Positions 34,617 to 43,305 of a stretch of 64,000 bases of DNA are shown here, piece after piece. How positions within the stretch are numbered: position 1 is the stretch's first letter; the number at the start of each line of letters is the position of its first letter. The position numbers and the translations under genes were made by a program. Source of the DNA: a candidate division KSB1 bacterium (lineage in GTDB: Bacteria; Zhuqueibacterota; Zhuqueibacteria; Residuimicrobiales; Krinioviventaceae); contig JAPDQV010000007.1 of NCBI GenBank assembly GCA_034505495.1, positions 12,865 to 76,864 on the forward strand, read 5' to 3'. The notes beneath the pieces were generated by a model. The model was not told the origin of the DNA. It saw only the letters and a program-made list of their open reading frames with translations, and did no database searches.

Positions 34617-36040
34617 CTATTTTCGGCGCAGCTCGGTCGGCGAAATGCCCAGGGCTTTCAGTTTGACCTGCAGATTCTGTCGCTTGATTTTCAACAAGCG
34701 CGCCGCCTGACTGACGTTGCCTTTGGCCTGTTCCAGCGCCGCGGCAATCACTTTGCGCTCGAATTTCTCCACGAACTGTTCCTTCATCTCTGCAAATGAC
34801 AGTTCGCCGAATCGGGGCGCATACCACTCCGGCTCCGTTTGGGCGGCTGCTGTGATTTCAGGGGGCAGATCGGATGCGGCAAGCGTCTCATTCTCGGCCA
34901 AGATGACGCTCTGTTCGATCACATGCACCAGTTCGCGCACGTTTCCCGGCCAATGGTAATTCATCAGGATCCGCAATGCCGCCGGTTCAATGGCCCTCAC
35001 GGGACGTCGGTGGCGTTCGGCAAAAACGTGCAGATAATGCTCGGCCAGCAGCGGAATATCTTCCCGACGCTCCGCCAAGGTCGGCAGCCGAATTTCAAAC
35101 ACTTTGAGGCGATAATAGAGATCGGGGCGGAAATTTCCGAGGTCCATTTCTTTCTGCAGATCTTTGTTGGTGGCGCTGATCAGCCGCACGTCGGCAGTAA
35201 TGACCTCTTTGCCTCCCAGGCGGGTAAAGGTCTTGTCTTCCAAAACGCGCAGAATCTTGGCCTGCGTTTCCAGGCTCATATCGGCAATTTCATCGAGGAA
35301 CAGAGTGCCGCCGTGCGCCAGTTCGAATTTTCCCAGCCGTTGACTCCCGGCGCCGGTAAACGCTCCCTTTTCGTGACCGAACAGCTCGCTTTCCACCAGG
35401 CGGCGCAGTTCATTGTCACATAAGGGCCGTCGGCGCGGTTGCTGAGCGAGTGGATGGTGCGCGCCGCCAGCTCTTTTCCCGTGCCGCTGGCGCCGACCAG
35501 CAGCACGGTCACGTCGGTCGGCGCCGCCTTTTCGATCAGCCGACGAACATGATGCATGGCCTGAGAATTGCCCAACAGGTCCGTCTTTGACTCGGCGATT
35601 CGTTTCTTCAGCTCGATATTTTCCCGCTCCAGTCTGATCTTTTCCAGAGCACGGCTGACGATCAGGCGCAATTCATCTATTTCGTACGGCTTGCTAAGAT
35701 AATCATACGCCCCCGCCTTCATGGCCTCGACCGCCACTTTTTCCGAACCGTAGGCTGTAACCACGATAACCGCCGGATGTGCGTCGAGCCGCATTTCGCG
35801 CAGACGCCGTAAAAACTCCAGGCCGTTAATTTTCGGCATGTTGATGTCGCATAAAACGACGTCCGGCCGAAGCTGCGTCACCTGCTGCAGCGCTTCTTCA
35901 CCGTCGCCGCATTCGTCGATTTGAGCGTTAAGAATTGCCAGCGCTTTGCGCATGCCGTAGCGGGCTGCCCGTTCGTCATCAACAATCAGAATCTTACTTT
36001 TCGCAAGGGTTTCCATGTTTTGTCCGTCGGATATAGTCAT
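34617..36040 (-). pseudogene. NtrC-type sigma54 response regulator, frameshifted
   Basis: Two overlapping frames together give one NtrC-family regulator. The first (36040 to about 35400) holds the receiver (VDDERAARYG; VVLCDINMPKI; DYLSKPYE) and the Walker A of the AAA domain (GASGTGKE) up to YVTMNCAA. The second (from 35396) continues at [15 protein letters not shown] and runs through LFLDEIADM and a C-terminal Fis-type helix. Family members have four residues between NCAA and the LxESELFG block. Here about 13 bases are missing, which explains the shift exactly. The gene cannot give a full-length activator as read. The sigma54-contacting GAFTGA loop is in the second frame. Real decay or sequence error are both possible. 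Confidence 0.85.
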
Positions 36041-38145
36041 GCTGCATTGATCGGCAAAATGATCGTAAACAACGCTCCGCCGCCAGGGCGATTATCTACA
36101 AGAATTTGTCCGCCCATTTCCTCCAAAGTCCGTTTAACTATGGCCAAACCCAAGCCGGCGCCGACGGTTTTGGTGGTGAAAAAGGGCTCAAAGATGCGTT
36201 TTCGCACCGAATCCGGCACCCCGGGGCCGTCGTCCGCCACGGTCAGAACAAGCGTCGAATGCTTGCGACCGCCTCGTCGTTTCGTGTGAGCAGAAAGCGT
36301 AACCTCGACGCGGCCTTCCGCCTGCACCGCCTGCATTGCATTCAGCACCAAATTAAAGACAATCTCTCGCAGGGCATGGACGTTCAGCGTCACCGGCGGC
36401 ATGGGACGGAGCGAATCGATCAGTTCGATGCCGCTGCGCCTTGCCTGATGACCCAAAAGCGTCAGAACGTCTCTGACGACTTGATCCGGTCGTACGGTTT
36501 CGACTTCCGCGGCAGGCGGTCTGGCGAAGGTCAATAGCCGCTGCAGAATGCGCTGCAGACGCTCTATCTCTTCCAAAACCAGAGCCAAATCGGCTTTTTC
36601 CGCCTCTCCCGCCGATTCGTGCATAACTTGAATGATCGCCTTTATGGACGAGAGAGGGTTCTTGAGTTCGTGCGACAAGGTGGCTGCCAGTTGGCCGAGG
36701 GAGCTCAGCTTTTCCGCCTGGTGAATGCGGTCGATCAGCTCGAGCCGTTCCTGCACCAGCCGCGCATTTTCGACGGCCAAGCCGATTTGATTGGCAAACG
36801 TCTGCAGAACGTCCAGTTCTTCCTCAGAGAAATCGTTGCCGTTCTCTTTGGCGCCCAGGCAAATCACGCCGCGGAGCTCGTTGCGGAAAAAGATCGGCAC
36901 CGCCAACGCAACATCGCTGCCGCGCAGAGCCGCCTGCACGCGCGGGTCGCGCATCTGTCTGCGCAGACTAAAACCGCGCGTCGCAAGCAGTGCCTCTACC
37001 AACATTTTATCATCGATGAGCGGACTTTTGTCGCCGCCCTTTACCGGTTCAGGCTCCGGCGAGTCGGGACGAAAAATGAGAACGGCGCACCGGCGCACCT
37101 TGAGCGCCGACTGCAGCGAGCTTTTCAGTTTTTGCGTCAGTTCTTCGAGGTCCACCAGGCTGCTGATGCTGTCGGAAAGTTCGCGCAGAAAAAGCTGATA
37201 GTAGTAGCGGTCACGGAAAAACAACTTGTCAAGGCGGCTTTGAAAGGCGGCGCGGAAGGGCTGAAAGGCAAAGACCAGAGCAACCAGCAACAAACCCTCG
37301 ATGATCTCGGCATTGACTTCGGGAAACTGGCGAAGGTATTCGCCGATGCGGCGGATGCCGAGCAGATAGGCGGCCATCAGGAGCCCGTAAGCGATGGAAT
37401 GAACAAAACTTGGTTTGATGACCAGCCGGTAGAAATTATAACGATACACGTAGTACAGCAGCACCGCCAAGGGAAATGCCGGCGAGAGCAGCATCAGGAG
37501 GTCAAGGTAGGGACCGATGAAGGGTAGCCGGCGAAAAGAGAAAAGATAGATCAGCGTCACGCCGATTCCGATGAACAAAAGCACGTTGCTGATGCTGCGG
37601 TAAAAGCGTCTGTCGGATTCCTCGCGCAGGATGCGCGTAAGACGTTCCGAGGCGATAATGGAGACCAAAAGGCAAAACAGCAGCCAGATGAGAAAGGGTG
37701 TACTGATCCACGTACTCCGTCCGGGATAGGGTTCCACATGGCGGATGACGTAATCACCGTAGAGAGCAATAAAGGCGAAGGCCGGCAGATAGAGGAACGC
37801 CATGAGCGTGATATGCCGCCTGCGCAGGCGTGTGCTTTCCTGTTCCAAAGTGAGCAGATGGATCAGCTGGATATGCACCAAAGCCGAAGGCGTGAGACTG
37901 AGCCCCAAATAGGCGATGACCGAGAGGGCGCGGATCTCGACGGCAACAACGCGGCCGAACAAAAGGGATATGAGAATTGCAAAGAAATTGCCGGCAAACC
38001 AAAAAATGATCGAGAGAAAGAGGATGGCAAAGGCTGCGTCCACCGGACGTTTCGGACGTCGCTGCAGGGAAAGGGAAAAAAGCATTACGGCCAGCGCCGT
38101 ACCGAAACCGAAACCGATGAGTGTCAGGATGTCGAGCAGGGGCAT
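36037..38145 (-). CDS. Membrane sensor histidine kinase with GAF domain
   Basis: 702 residues. Seven or so N-terminal transmembrane helices (residues 1-300) resemble the 7TM part of PilS/PrsK-type kinases. A GAF domain follows (about 330-480). The HisKA box is LAATLSHELKNPLSS, with the phospho-accepting His. The HATPase has DDGPGVP, FEPFFTTK and GLGLAIVKRTLEEMGG. Its start is 6 bases from the trypsin-like gene and its stop overlaps the NtrC-type regulator by 4 bases, so the three form one minus-strand operon and the kinase and regulator are presumably partners. The PrsK/PrsR-type arrangement is typical of exopolysaccharide or envelope stress control. Confidence 0.92.
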   Translation of the reverse strand: MPLLDILTLIGFGFGTALAVMLFSLSLQRRPKRPVDAAFAILFLSIIFWFAGNFFAILISLLFGRVVAVEIRALSVIAYLGLSLTPSALVHIQLIHLLTLEQESTRLRRRHITLMAFLYLPAFAFIALYGDYVIRHVEPYPGRSTWISTPFLIWLLFCLLVSIIASERLTRILREESDRRFYRSISNVLLFIGIGVTLIYLFSFRRLPFIGPYLDLLMLLSPAFPLAVLLYYVYRYNFYRLVIKPSFVHSIAYGLLMAAYLLGIRRIGEYLRQFPEVNAEIIEGLLLVALVFAFQPFRAAFQSRLDKLFFRDRYYYQLFLRELSDSISSLVDLEELTQKLKSSLQSALKVRRCAVLIFRPDSPEPEPVKGGDKSPLIDDKMLVEALLATRGFSLRRQMRDPRVQAALRGSDVALAVPIFFRNELRGVICLGAKENGNDFSEEELDVLQTFANQIGLAVENARLVQERLELIDRIHQAEKLSSLGQLAATLSHELKNPLSSIKAIIQVMHESAGEAEKADLALVLEEIERLQRILQRLLTFARPPAAEVETVRPDQVVRDVLTLLGHQARRSGIELIDSLRPMPPVTLNVHALREIVFNLVLNAMQAVQAEGRVEVTLSAHTKRRGGRKHSTLVLTVADDGPGVPDSVRKRIFEPFFTTKTVGAGLGLAIVKRTLEEMGGQILVDNRPGGGALFTIILPINAA

Positions 38146-38151
38146 GAGGCC

Positions 38152-39168
38152 TCAAAAGGTCAGGTTGAGCGCCGCCAAGACGGTCTCGATTGGGGTGATG
38201 ACTGTGACCGATGCAGAACCGGCAAAGAGCAGCCCCACAGCGCGATTCTGCAAGTCCACCACCAGGCTGCCTGAATCCCCAGGTTCCGACATGGAGTTTG
38301 CCAGAATCTGATGCTCGAACAATGCCGCTTGTCCCGCATAGCCCACCTCGATCGTGGCATCGAGAATAGTAATTTCGCCTTCGGTATAACCGGTGGTGCG
38401 GCCGCTCTTTTTCACCTTCATGCCCAGGGCGGGACTTGTAGTGCCGTTTACCCGCCCGATGCCGCGAATCTCATCGGAAATGAGACTGTTGTTGATCGGT
38501 TTTGCTGCCGCCGCATCGACGAGGTTGACGGCATAGGATTGGGTGGTTACCAGACGAGTCTGCGAATGGGAAAGAGCGGCAAAAGCATTGAGAAACGAGG
38601 CGGCAAAGCGCGCCAACGGGCAGGTCGGAGCTTCTTTTTCTGCCGGAGCGTTCTTGAACTGCAGTTTGACAAAGCGATCGAGCACGGCGATCCGATCCTG
38701 CGGATTCTTGCCGCCGTCTGCGGCGGCGGGTTGTAGAACAGTGTCTCCGACTTGAGCGTTATTGCAGTTGGCGAGAACATGATTGTTGGAGAGAATGAGG
38801 AGCTCGCCGGTGCGGGCGTCGCGCACCAGGGCGCCGAACGTGCCGGCGGTCACGGCATAATGGCCGATACTGACGCCGGCCGGAGCAGGCCGAAAACGGT
38901 CGCGAGGCGAATCGTAGGCGTAGATACGGCCGACCGGCGTAACATCGGTCAACACGCCGGCTACTGTCTTTGGCACTACATCCTGAGCTGCAAGCGCCGA
39001 AACCGGCAGCTTGTCGACCACCAACACCTTGAGAGCAGGCTCGCTCAAAACCCGGCCTTCCGTTTCTTTGAACCCTACGCCGATGCCGATGACGTTGGCT
39101 TTGCGCAGCATCTTGTTCCTTACTGCAGCCAAAGCATCCGAAACCGTTTGAAGATCGCTCATAATCAA
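38152..39168 (-). CDS. Nal1-like trypsin-fold protein
   Basis: 338 residues, no clear signal peptide. The two diagnostic blocks of chymotrypsin-fold peptidases are present: LSNNHVLAN with the His, and SEPGDSGSLVV with the GDSGS serine. A candidate Asp lies in AVNLVDAA. The N-terminal helix (VRNKMLRKANVIGIGVGFKE) is a feature of Nal1-like and related bacterial proteins often seen near regulators or phage. It probably cleaves or only binds a cytoplasmic partner. It precedes the sensor kinase by 6 bases, suggesting shared control or a role in signalling. Confidence 0.78.
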   Translation of the reverse strand: MIMSDLQTVSDALAAVRNKMLRKANVIGIGVGFKETEGRVLSEPALKVLVVDKLPVSALAAQDVVPKTVAGVLTDVTPVGRIYAYDSPRDRFRPAPAGVSIGHYAVTAGTFGALVRDARTGELLILSNNHVLANCNNAQVGDTVLQPAAADGGKNPQDRIAVLDRFVKLQFKNAPAEKEAPTCPLARFAASFLNAFAALSHSQTRLVTTQSYAVNLVDAAAAKPINNSLISDEIRGIGRVNGTTSPALGMKVKKSGRTTGYTEGEITILDATIEVGYAGQAALFEHQILANSMSEPGDSGSLVVDLQNRAVGLLFAGSASVTVITPIETVLAALNLTF

Positions 39169-39227
39169 CCTCCCAATCTATGGTTTGAATTTAACCAATT
39201 CGTTTAATTCGACAACAGGAAATTCGA

Positions 39228-39256
39228 TTGCTTTTAACAAACGGATGCCCTATAAT
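39228..39256 (+). promoter_or_regulatory. Sigma70-type promoter before the ECF S-component gene
   Basis: TATAAT at 39251-39256 preceded by TTGCTT 17 bases upstream. It sits in the divergent spacer 28 bases before the ATG. Confidence 0.55.
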
Positions 39257-39283
39257 CTCTCCGAAATTTTCATTGGAGCTGGG

Positions 39284-39823
39284 ATGATCAAGCGCAATCG
39301 CTATTTGGCTCGTTTAGTGTTTCTGCTGGCTGTGACGCTGATTTTGGAGCTGATCGGTCTCCCGCAGCCTTTTACCGGCCCTTTGGTGAACATGATGCTG
39401 ATCCTGACTGCGCTGATTCTCGGCCTGTCGGCCGGCGTCGGTTTGGGAGCTTTGACCCCGATCGTTGCATTGTTGCGCGGTCAACTGCCCGCGATGTTGG
39501 CGCCCATGGTGCCGTTCATTGCCGTGGGTAATGGGCTTTTAGTTGCCTGTTTTTCTCTCTTTGGGCAAAAATTTCGTCGTGCAGAGGGTGAAGGGATTGC
39601 TTGGGGCGCGGCTGGGCTAGGGCTTTTGCTCGGTGCTGCCGCAAAAGCGGGCTTTCTCTATGGATCGGCTCTCAAGCTTTTACCGCTGATTGTGGGAAGA
39701 TCTTTGCCCGCGCACTTGATCGGTATGATGGCTTTGCCGCAATTCGTTACAGCGGTTTTCGGCGGCCTCGGGGCGCTTGTCCTTTTTCGTCTGATTCGGC
39801 TCCGTTACCCGCTGCAATTTTAA
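39284..39823 (+). CDS. ECF-transporter S-component-like membrane protein
   Basis: 179 residues from the ATG at 39284 (GGAG at 39275-39278); the frame extends upstream but without a good start. Five to six transmembrane helices and motifs such as FTGPLVNMMLILTALILG and GALTPIVALLRGQLP fit the S-component fold, in which short helices bind a small nutrient (vitamin or cation) and pair with the EcfT-EcfA module. Substrate unknown. No EcfT/EcfA genes are in the window. A promoter sits just upstream and the polyamine operon follows. Confidence 0.75.
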   Translation: MIKRNRYLARLVFLLAVTLILELIGLPQPFTGPLVNMMLILTALILGLSAGVGLGALTPIVALLRGQLPAMLAPMVPFIAVGNGLLVACFSLFGQKFRRAEGEGIAWGAAGLGLLLGAAAKAGFLYGSALKLLPLIVGRSLPAHLIGMMALPQFVTAVFGGLGALVLFRLIRLRYPLQF

Positions 39824-39830
39824 AAAATAA

Positions 39831-39860
39831 TTGTGATTCCTTGTACTTTTTTAATATATT
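39831..39860 (+). promoter_or_regulatory. Possible promoter for the polyamine operon
   Basis: TTGTGA (39831-39836), an 18-base spacer and TATATT (39855-39860) lie about 50 bases before the TTG start of the arginine decarboxylase. Moderate match. Confidence 0.45.
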
Positions 39861-39911
39861 TGCGCTCTTTAAATCACCAAAGCAAAACTATTTGATAGGA
39901 GGATTTGTGAG

Positions 39912-40469
39912 TTGAACAGACTAGTGCCTAAGCAGATGTTTTTCACCAAGGGGGTGGGTTACCACAAAAATGAACTGCAAAGCTTCGAATTAGCCCTCCG
40001 CAATGCGGGGACGGAAATCTGTAATCTCGTCAGCGTTTCGAGCATTTTCCCGCCGAGCTGCAAAATCATCTCCAAGGAAGAAGGTTTGAAGCTTCTGCGG
40101 CCGGGGCAGATCACTTTCGTCGTTATGGCGCGCATGACCACCAACGAGCCCGGACGCATCATCTCCGCCGCCATCGGGCTTGCCCAACCGAAGAACAAGG
40201 AACAGTACGGGTATATCAGCGAACATCACGCGTTCGGACAGACTCAGCAAAAGGCCGCTGATTTTGCCGAAGACCTCGCCGCCACCATGCTCGCCTCGAC
40301 CCTCGGCATCGACCTCGATCCGGAAAAGGCGTGGGATGAACGCAAGAAGCTTTACAAAGTCGACCATAAAAATCAATTCGTCAGCCGCAGCATTGCCCAA
40401 ACAGCGCGCGGCCATAAGGACGGCCTCTATACCACGGTTGTGGCTATGGCGGTTATGATTCTCGAATAA
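39912..40469 (+). CDS. Pyruvoyl-dependent arginine decarboxylase
   Basis: 185 residues from a TTG start 9 bases after AGGAGG. The family's self-cleavage site is in [11 protein letters not shown], where cleavage before the second Ser of VSS converts it into the pyruvoyl group. [12 protein letters not shown], a conserved block in this family, is also present. It converts arginine to agmatine and CO2 in the cytoplasm, the first step of this operon. It begins a three-gene unit with a deoxyhypusine-synthase-like enzyme and an agmatinase. Confidence 0.93.
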   Translation: MNRLVPKQMFFTKGVGYHKNELQSFELALRNAGTEICNLVSVSSIFPPSCKIISKEEGLKLLRPGQITFVVMARMTTNEPGRIISAAIGLAQPKNKEQYGYISEHHAFGQTQQKAADFAEDLAATMLASTLGIDLDPEKAWDERKKLYKVDHKNQFVSRSIAQTARGHKDGLYTTVVAMAVMILE

Positions 40470-40484
40470 TCCGGAAAAAATCTT

Positions 40485-41555
40485 ATGAAATCTTTACGTT
40501 CCTTTTTTGAGGGGGCGCCGGACATTGTTCCGCAGCCTCTGCGCAAAAGTCTGTCCGTCTCCCAGCTCGTCGATCTGTTGGGTGCGACCTCTTTCGAGGC
40601 GCGGCGCGTCGCTGCAGGCGCTCGGTTATTCAAACGGATGATCGACGGTAACGACACGATTTGGCTCGGCATTGCCGGTGCGGGCATTGCCGGAGGCATG
40701 GGCGGCATGGTCATTTCGCTTATCGAAGCCGGGTTTATCGATGTCATTTGCTCTACCGGCGCGCAGGTGTATCACGACCTTCATTTTGCCTATAATCTGC
40801 CCGTCAAAGCCGTCAGTCCCCTTGCCGATGACAATTTGCTGCGCCGTCACGGCGATACGCGCATTTACGACATCGGCATCCGCGAAAAAGAGACGCTTGA
40901 AGCACAGGATGAGATCATTCGCCGTTTCGTTCGTGAACGTTATGCCGAACTCTCCGGTCGGGAATTGTCGAGCTGGGAGTTCAATGCGCTTCTCGGACGG
41001 TGGGTTGCCGAGACCGCGCCTAATCCCGAGCGCAGCTTTGTCGTTGCCGCGGCAAAGTACGGTGTGCCGATCTTTTGGGACTCGCTATCCAACCACTCGA
41101 TTGCCATGAATCTAGCCCGAACCGATCGCGAAGGCTTTCCGGTGCGCCTGTCCGGCCAGGCCGACATTTTCGACTCGGCGGCTATCTCTTTTGCCATGCC
41201 GCAAACCGGTTTCGTCGAGCTGGGCGGCGGCGGCCCCAAGAACTTTATTCAACAGACCGGTCCCACCATCAGCCAGATTCTGCAGATCGAGTTCGAAGGC
41301 GCGGAAAGAGGCCTGCAGATCACCACGGCAGTCGAACGCGAAGGCAGTCTTTCCAGCTGTACTTTCAGCGAAGCGGTCACTTGGGGCAAGTACAAAGAGG
41401 CCGATGAAGAAAAGCTGGTGCAGATTTGGGGAGAGTACAGCGTCATTTTCCCTCTGCTTGCCGCCTATGTTGTGGACAACTGCAAGCCGCGACCGGCCAA
41501 GCGCATTGTCGATCAGCTGCCGGATTATCGTGAAAAACTGGAGGCGGCACGATGA
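40485..41555 (+). CDS. Deoxyhypusine-synthase-like enzyme
   Basis: 356 residues with the DHS fold throughout: an NAD-binding GIAGAGIAGGMGGMV segment, the CSTGAQVYHDLH block, the catalytic lysine in GGGGPKNF, and AVTWGKY near the end. In eukaryotes and archaea DHS modifies eIF5A using spermidine. Bacteria have no eIF5A, and bacterial DHS-like enzymes have been tied to homospermidine-type polyamine synthesis. The neighbours, arginine decarboxylase and agmatinase, make agmatine and putrescine, so a homospermidine-type product from putrescine is the natural inference. Its stop overlaps the agmatinase start by 4 bases. Confidence 0.9.
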   Translation: MKSLRSFFEGAPDIVPQPLRKSLSVSQLVDLLGATSFEARRVAAGARLFKRMIDGNDTIWLGIAGAGIAGGMGGMVISLIEAGFIDVICSTGAQVYHDLHFAYNLPVKAVSPLADDNLLRRHGDTRIYDIGIREKETLEAQDEIIRRFVRERYAELSGRELSSWEFNALLGRWVAETAPNPERSFVVAAAKYGVPIFWDSLSNHSIAMNLARTDREGFPVRLSGQADIFDSAAISFAMPQTGFVELGGGGPKNFIQQTGPTISQILQIEFEGAERGLQITTAVEREGSLSSCTFSEAVTWGKYKEADEEKLVQIWGEYSVIFPLLAAYVVDNCKPRPAKRIVDQLPDYREKLEAAR

Positions 41556-42427
41556 AGCTCTACACGCATAAATTTTTGGGCGAAGAGAACGAGTTCGGCG
41601 GCTGGGAGGAGGCGCGATATGTCATCTTACCGGTTCCGTATGAAGGAGCCGTCTCTTACGGCCGCGGCGCGGCCGGCGCTCCCGACGCCGTGCTCGAAGC
41701 CTCCTGCTACCTCGAGTTTTACGACGAGGTCCTCGGCTTTTGTCCGCATCGCGCGGGCATTGCTGTCGCCGCCCCGCCGGCGATAAGCGACGACCATCAG
41801 GAGATGCACGAAAGAATCTATCACCGTACCGCCGAAATTCTGCGAGCGAAAAAAATACCGGTGGTGCTCGGCGGCGACCATTCGATCAGCAGCGGCGTCT
41901 TTCGCGCCTTCAAGGAACACTATGGAACCCTCTCCTGTATTCAGTTCGACGCTCATGCCGATTTGCGTCCCGAATACCAGGGCAGTCGTTTCAGCCATGC
42001 CTCGGTTATGGCGCGCATCCGCGAAATGACTCCCCATACTCTGCAGATCGGCATCCGCAGCTTGTCGGAGGAAGAGGCACGGCTCATCGATGAACAACGC
42101 CTGTCGGTGATTTTCATGCACAACCTGCGCCGCGGCAAAGTTGACCTTGACGCGGCGTTGGCCGAATTACCTGATCCGGTCTTTATAACCTTCGACGTCG
42201 ATGCCTTTGACTGGAGCGTTATTTCTTCGACGGGAACGCCGGAACCCGGCGGACTGGTTTGGGACGAAGCCATGGCCATGTTGAGCCGCATTTTTGCGAC
42301 CAAAAAGGTCGTGGGATTCGATGTGGTTGAATTGGCCGTCGAAACGCACGATCGCAATTCTCCTTTTGCTGTCGCCAAGCTCATTTACAGAGTGATCGGC
42401 CTTTCGATCGCCGCCGCAGGTCGATAA
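41552..42427 (+). CDS. speB: Agmatinase (ureohydrolase family)
   Basis: 291 residues. The two-manganese site is complete: GGDHS, FDAHADL and the TFDVDAFDW block. GTPEPGGL, a substrate-binding region, is present. It hydrolyses agmatine to putrescine and urea. Arginase and formimidoglutamase are related, but the neighbouring arginine decarboxylase makes agmatinase the best call. It is coupled to the DHS-like gene by a 4-base overlap, and a weak hairpin follows its stop. Confidence 0.92.
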   Translation: MKLYTHKFLGEENEFGGWEEARYVILPVPYEGAVSYGRGAAGAPDAVLEASCYLEFYDEVLGFCPHRAGIAVAAPPAISDDHQEMHERIYHRTAEILRAKKIPVVLGGDHSISSGVFRAFKEHYGTLSCIQFDAHADLRPEYQGSRFSHASVMARIREMTPHTLQIGIRSLSEEEARLIDEQRLSVIFMHNLRRGKVDLDAALAELPDPVFITFDVDAFDWSVISSTGTPEPGGLVWDEAMAMLSRIFATKKVVGFDVVELAVETHDRNSPFAVAKLIYRVIGLSIAAAGR

Positions 42428-42450
42428 GCCGCTGCGTAGCGGTTTTCCTT
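42427..42450 (+). terminator. Weak terminator after speB
   Basis: AGCCGCT (42427-42433) pairs with AGCGGTT (42438-42444) around GCGT, including one wobble pair, then TTCCTTG. The stem is short and the T-run is interrupted. Confidence 0.45.
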
Positions 42451-42505
42451 GCTTTTTAGTCGCCAAAGTCATAAACTCAATCGACTATTCAACTATGGAG
42501 GTTTC

Positions 42506-43294
42506 ATGAAACGGAGAGAGTTTCTGCGCGCAGCAGCAGGAGCTGCGGTAGCGTTCGGCAGCGTCGGCCTGCGCGCCGGTGAAGGAGCTTTGGCCGGCAA
42601 AAAAGTGCTGTTTGTTTGGGGCGGCTGGGAAGGTCACGAACCACAGAAATGCCGCGATATCTTTGTCCCCTGGATGCGCAGCGAGGGCGCCGAGGTATTC
42701 GTTTCAGATACGCTCGACAGTTATACGGATAAAGCGCTCATGTCCTCCCTCGATCTCGTCGTACAGATCTATACCATGGGAACCATCACCAATGAGCAGG
42801 AAAAGGGGCTGCTGGAAGCGGTAAAAAGCGGCGTCGGTATCGCCGGTTGGCACGGGGGGTTGTGCGACTCGTTCCGTAACAATACCGAATATCAATTTAT
42901 GACCGGCGGTCAATGGGTGGCGCATCCCGGCGGGGTTATCGATTACGACGTTGAAATCGTTGACTATCAAGATCCGGTAACCGCCGGATTAAATAATTTC
43001 CATATGAAGAGTGAACAGTATTATATGCACGTCGATCCCAACGTCAAGGTGCTGGCGATCACCACGTTTTCCGGCAAGTACGCGCCGTGGATTGACGGCT
43101 GCGTCATGCCGGTGGTTTGGAAAAAGTACTACGGCGAGGGTCGGGTCTTTTACAGTTCGCTCGGTCATGTGGCGGCCGATTTCGATGTACCTGAAGCTCT
43201 GACAATAATGAAGCGCGGCATCCTATGGGCGGCACAGAGTCGCGGCGGCGCCAAAGAAGCGTGGAAGCAGCCTGTCTATCGTCCCAAATCCTGA
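42506..43294 (+). CDS. Exported ThuA-domain protein
   Basis: 262 residues from the ATG at 42506, behind TGGAGG. The N-terminus [18 protein letters not shown] is a Tat-type twin-arginine signal. The body has a ThuA-like glutamine-amidotransferase fold: [37 protein letters not shown] and [14 protein letters not shown]. ThuA proteins take part in trehalose or sugar processing, and many secreted forms sit next to Gfo/Idh/MocA enzymes. Here it stands between the polyamine operon and a secreted hydrolase-like gene. Confidence 0.88.
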   Translation: MKRREFLRAAAGAAVAFGSVGLRAGEGALAGKKVLFVWGGWEGHEPQKCRDIFVPWMRSEGAEVFVSDTLDSYTDKALMSSLDLVVQIYTMGTITNEQEKGLLEAVKSGVGIAGWHGGLCDSFRNNTEYQFMTGGQWVAHPGGVIDYDVEIVDYQDPVTAGLNNFHMKSEQYYMHVDPNVKVLAITTFSGKYAPWIDGCVMPVVWKKYYGEGRVFYSSLGHVAADFDVPEALTIMKRGILWAAQSRGGAKEAWKQPVYRPKS

Positions 43295-43305
43295 TTGGGG
43301 CATAG

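Noticed and set aside
36619-37527. 302-codon plus-strand frame
   Set aside because: It is opposite the sensor kinase; Gln/Arg/His-rich shadow composition.
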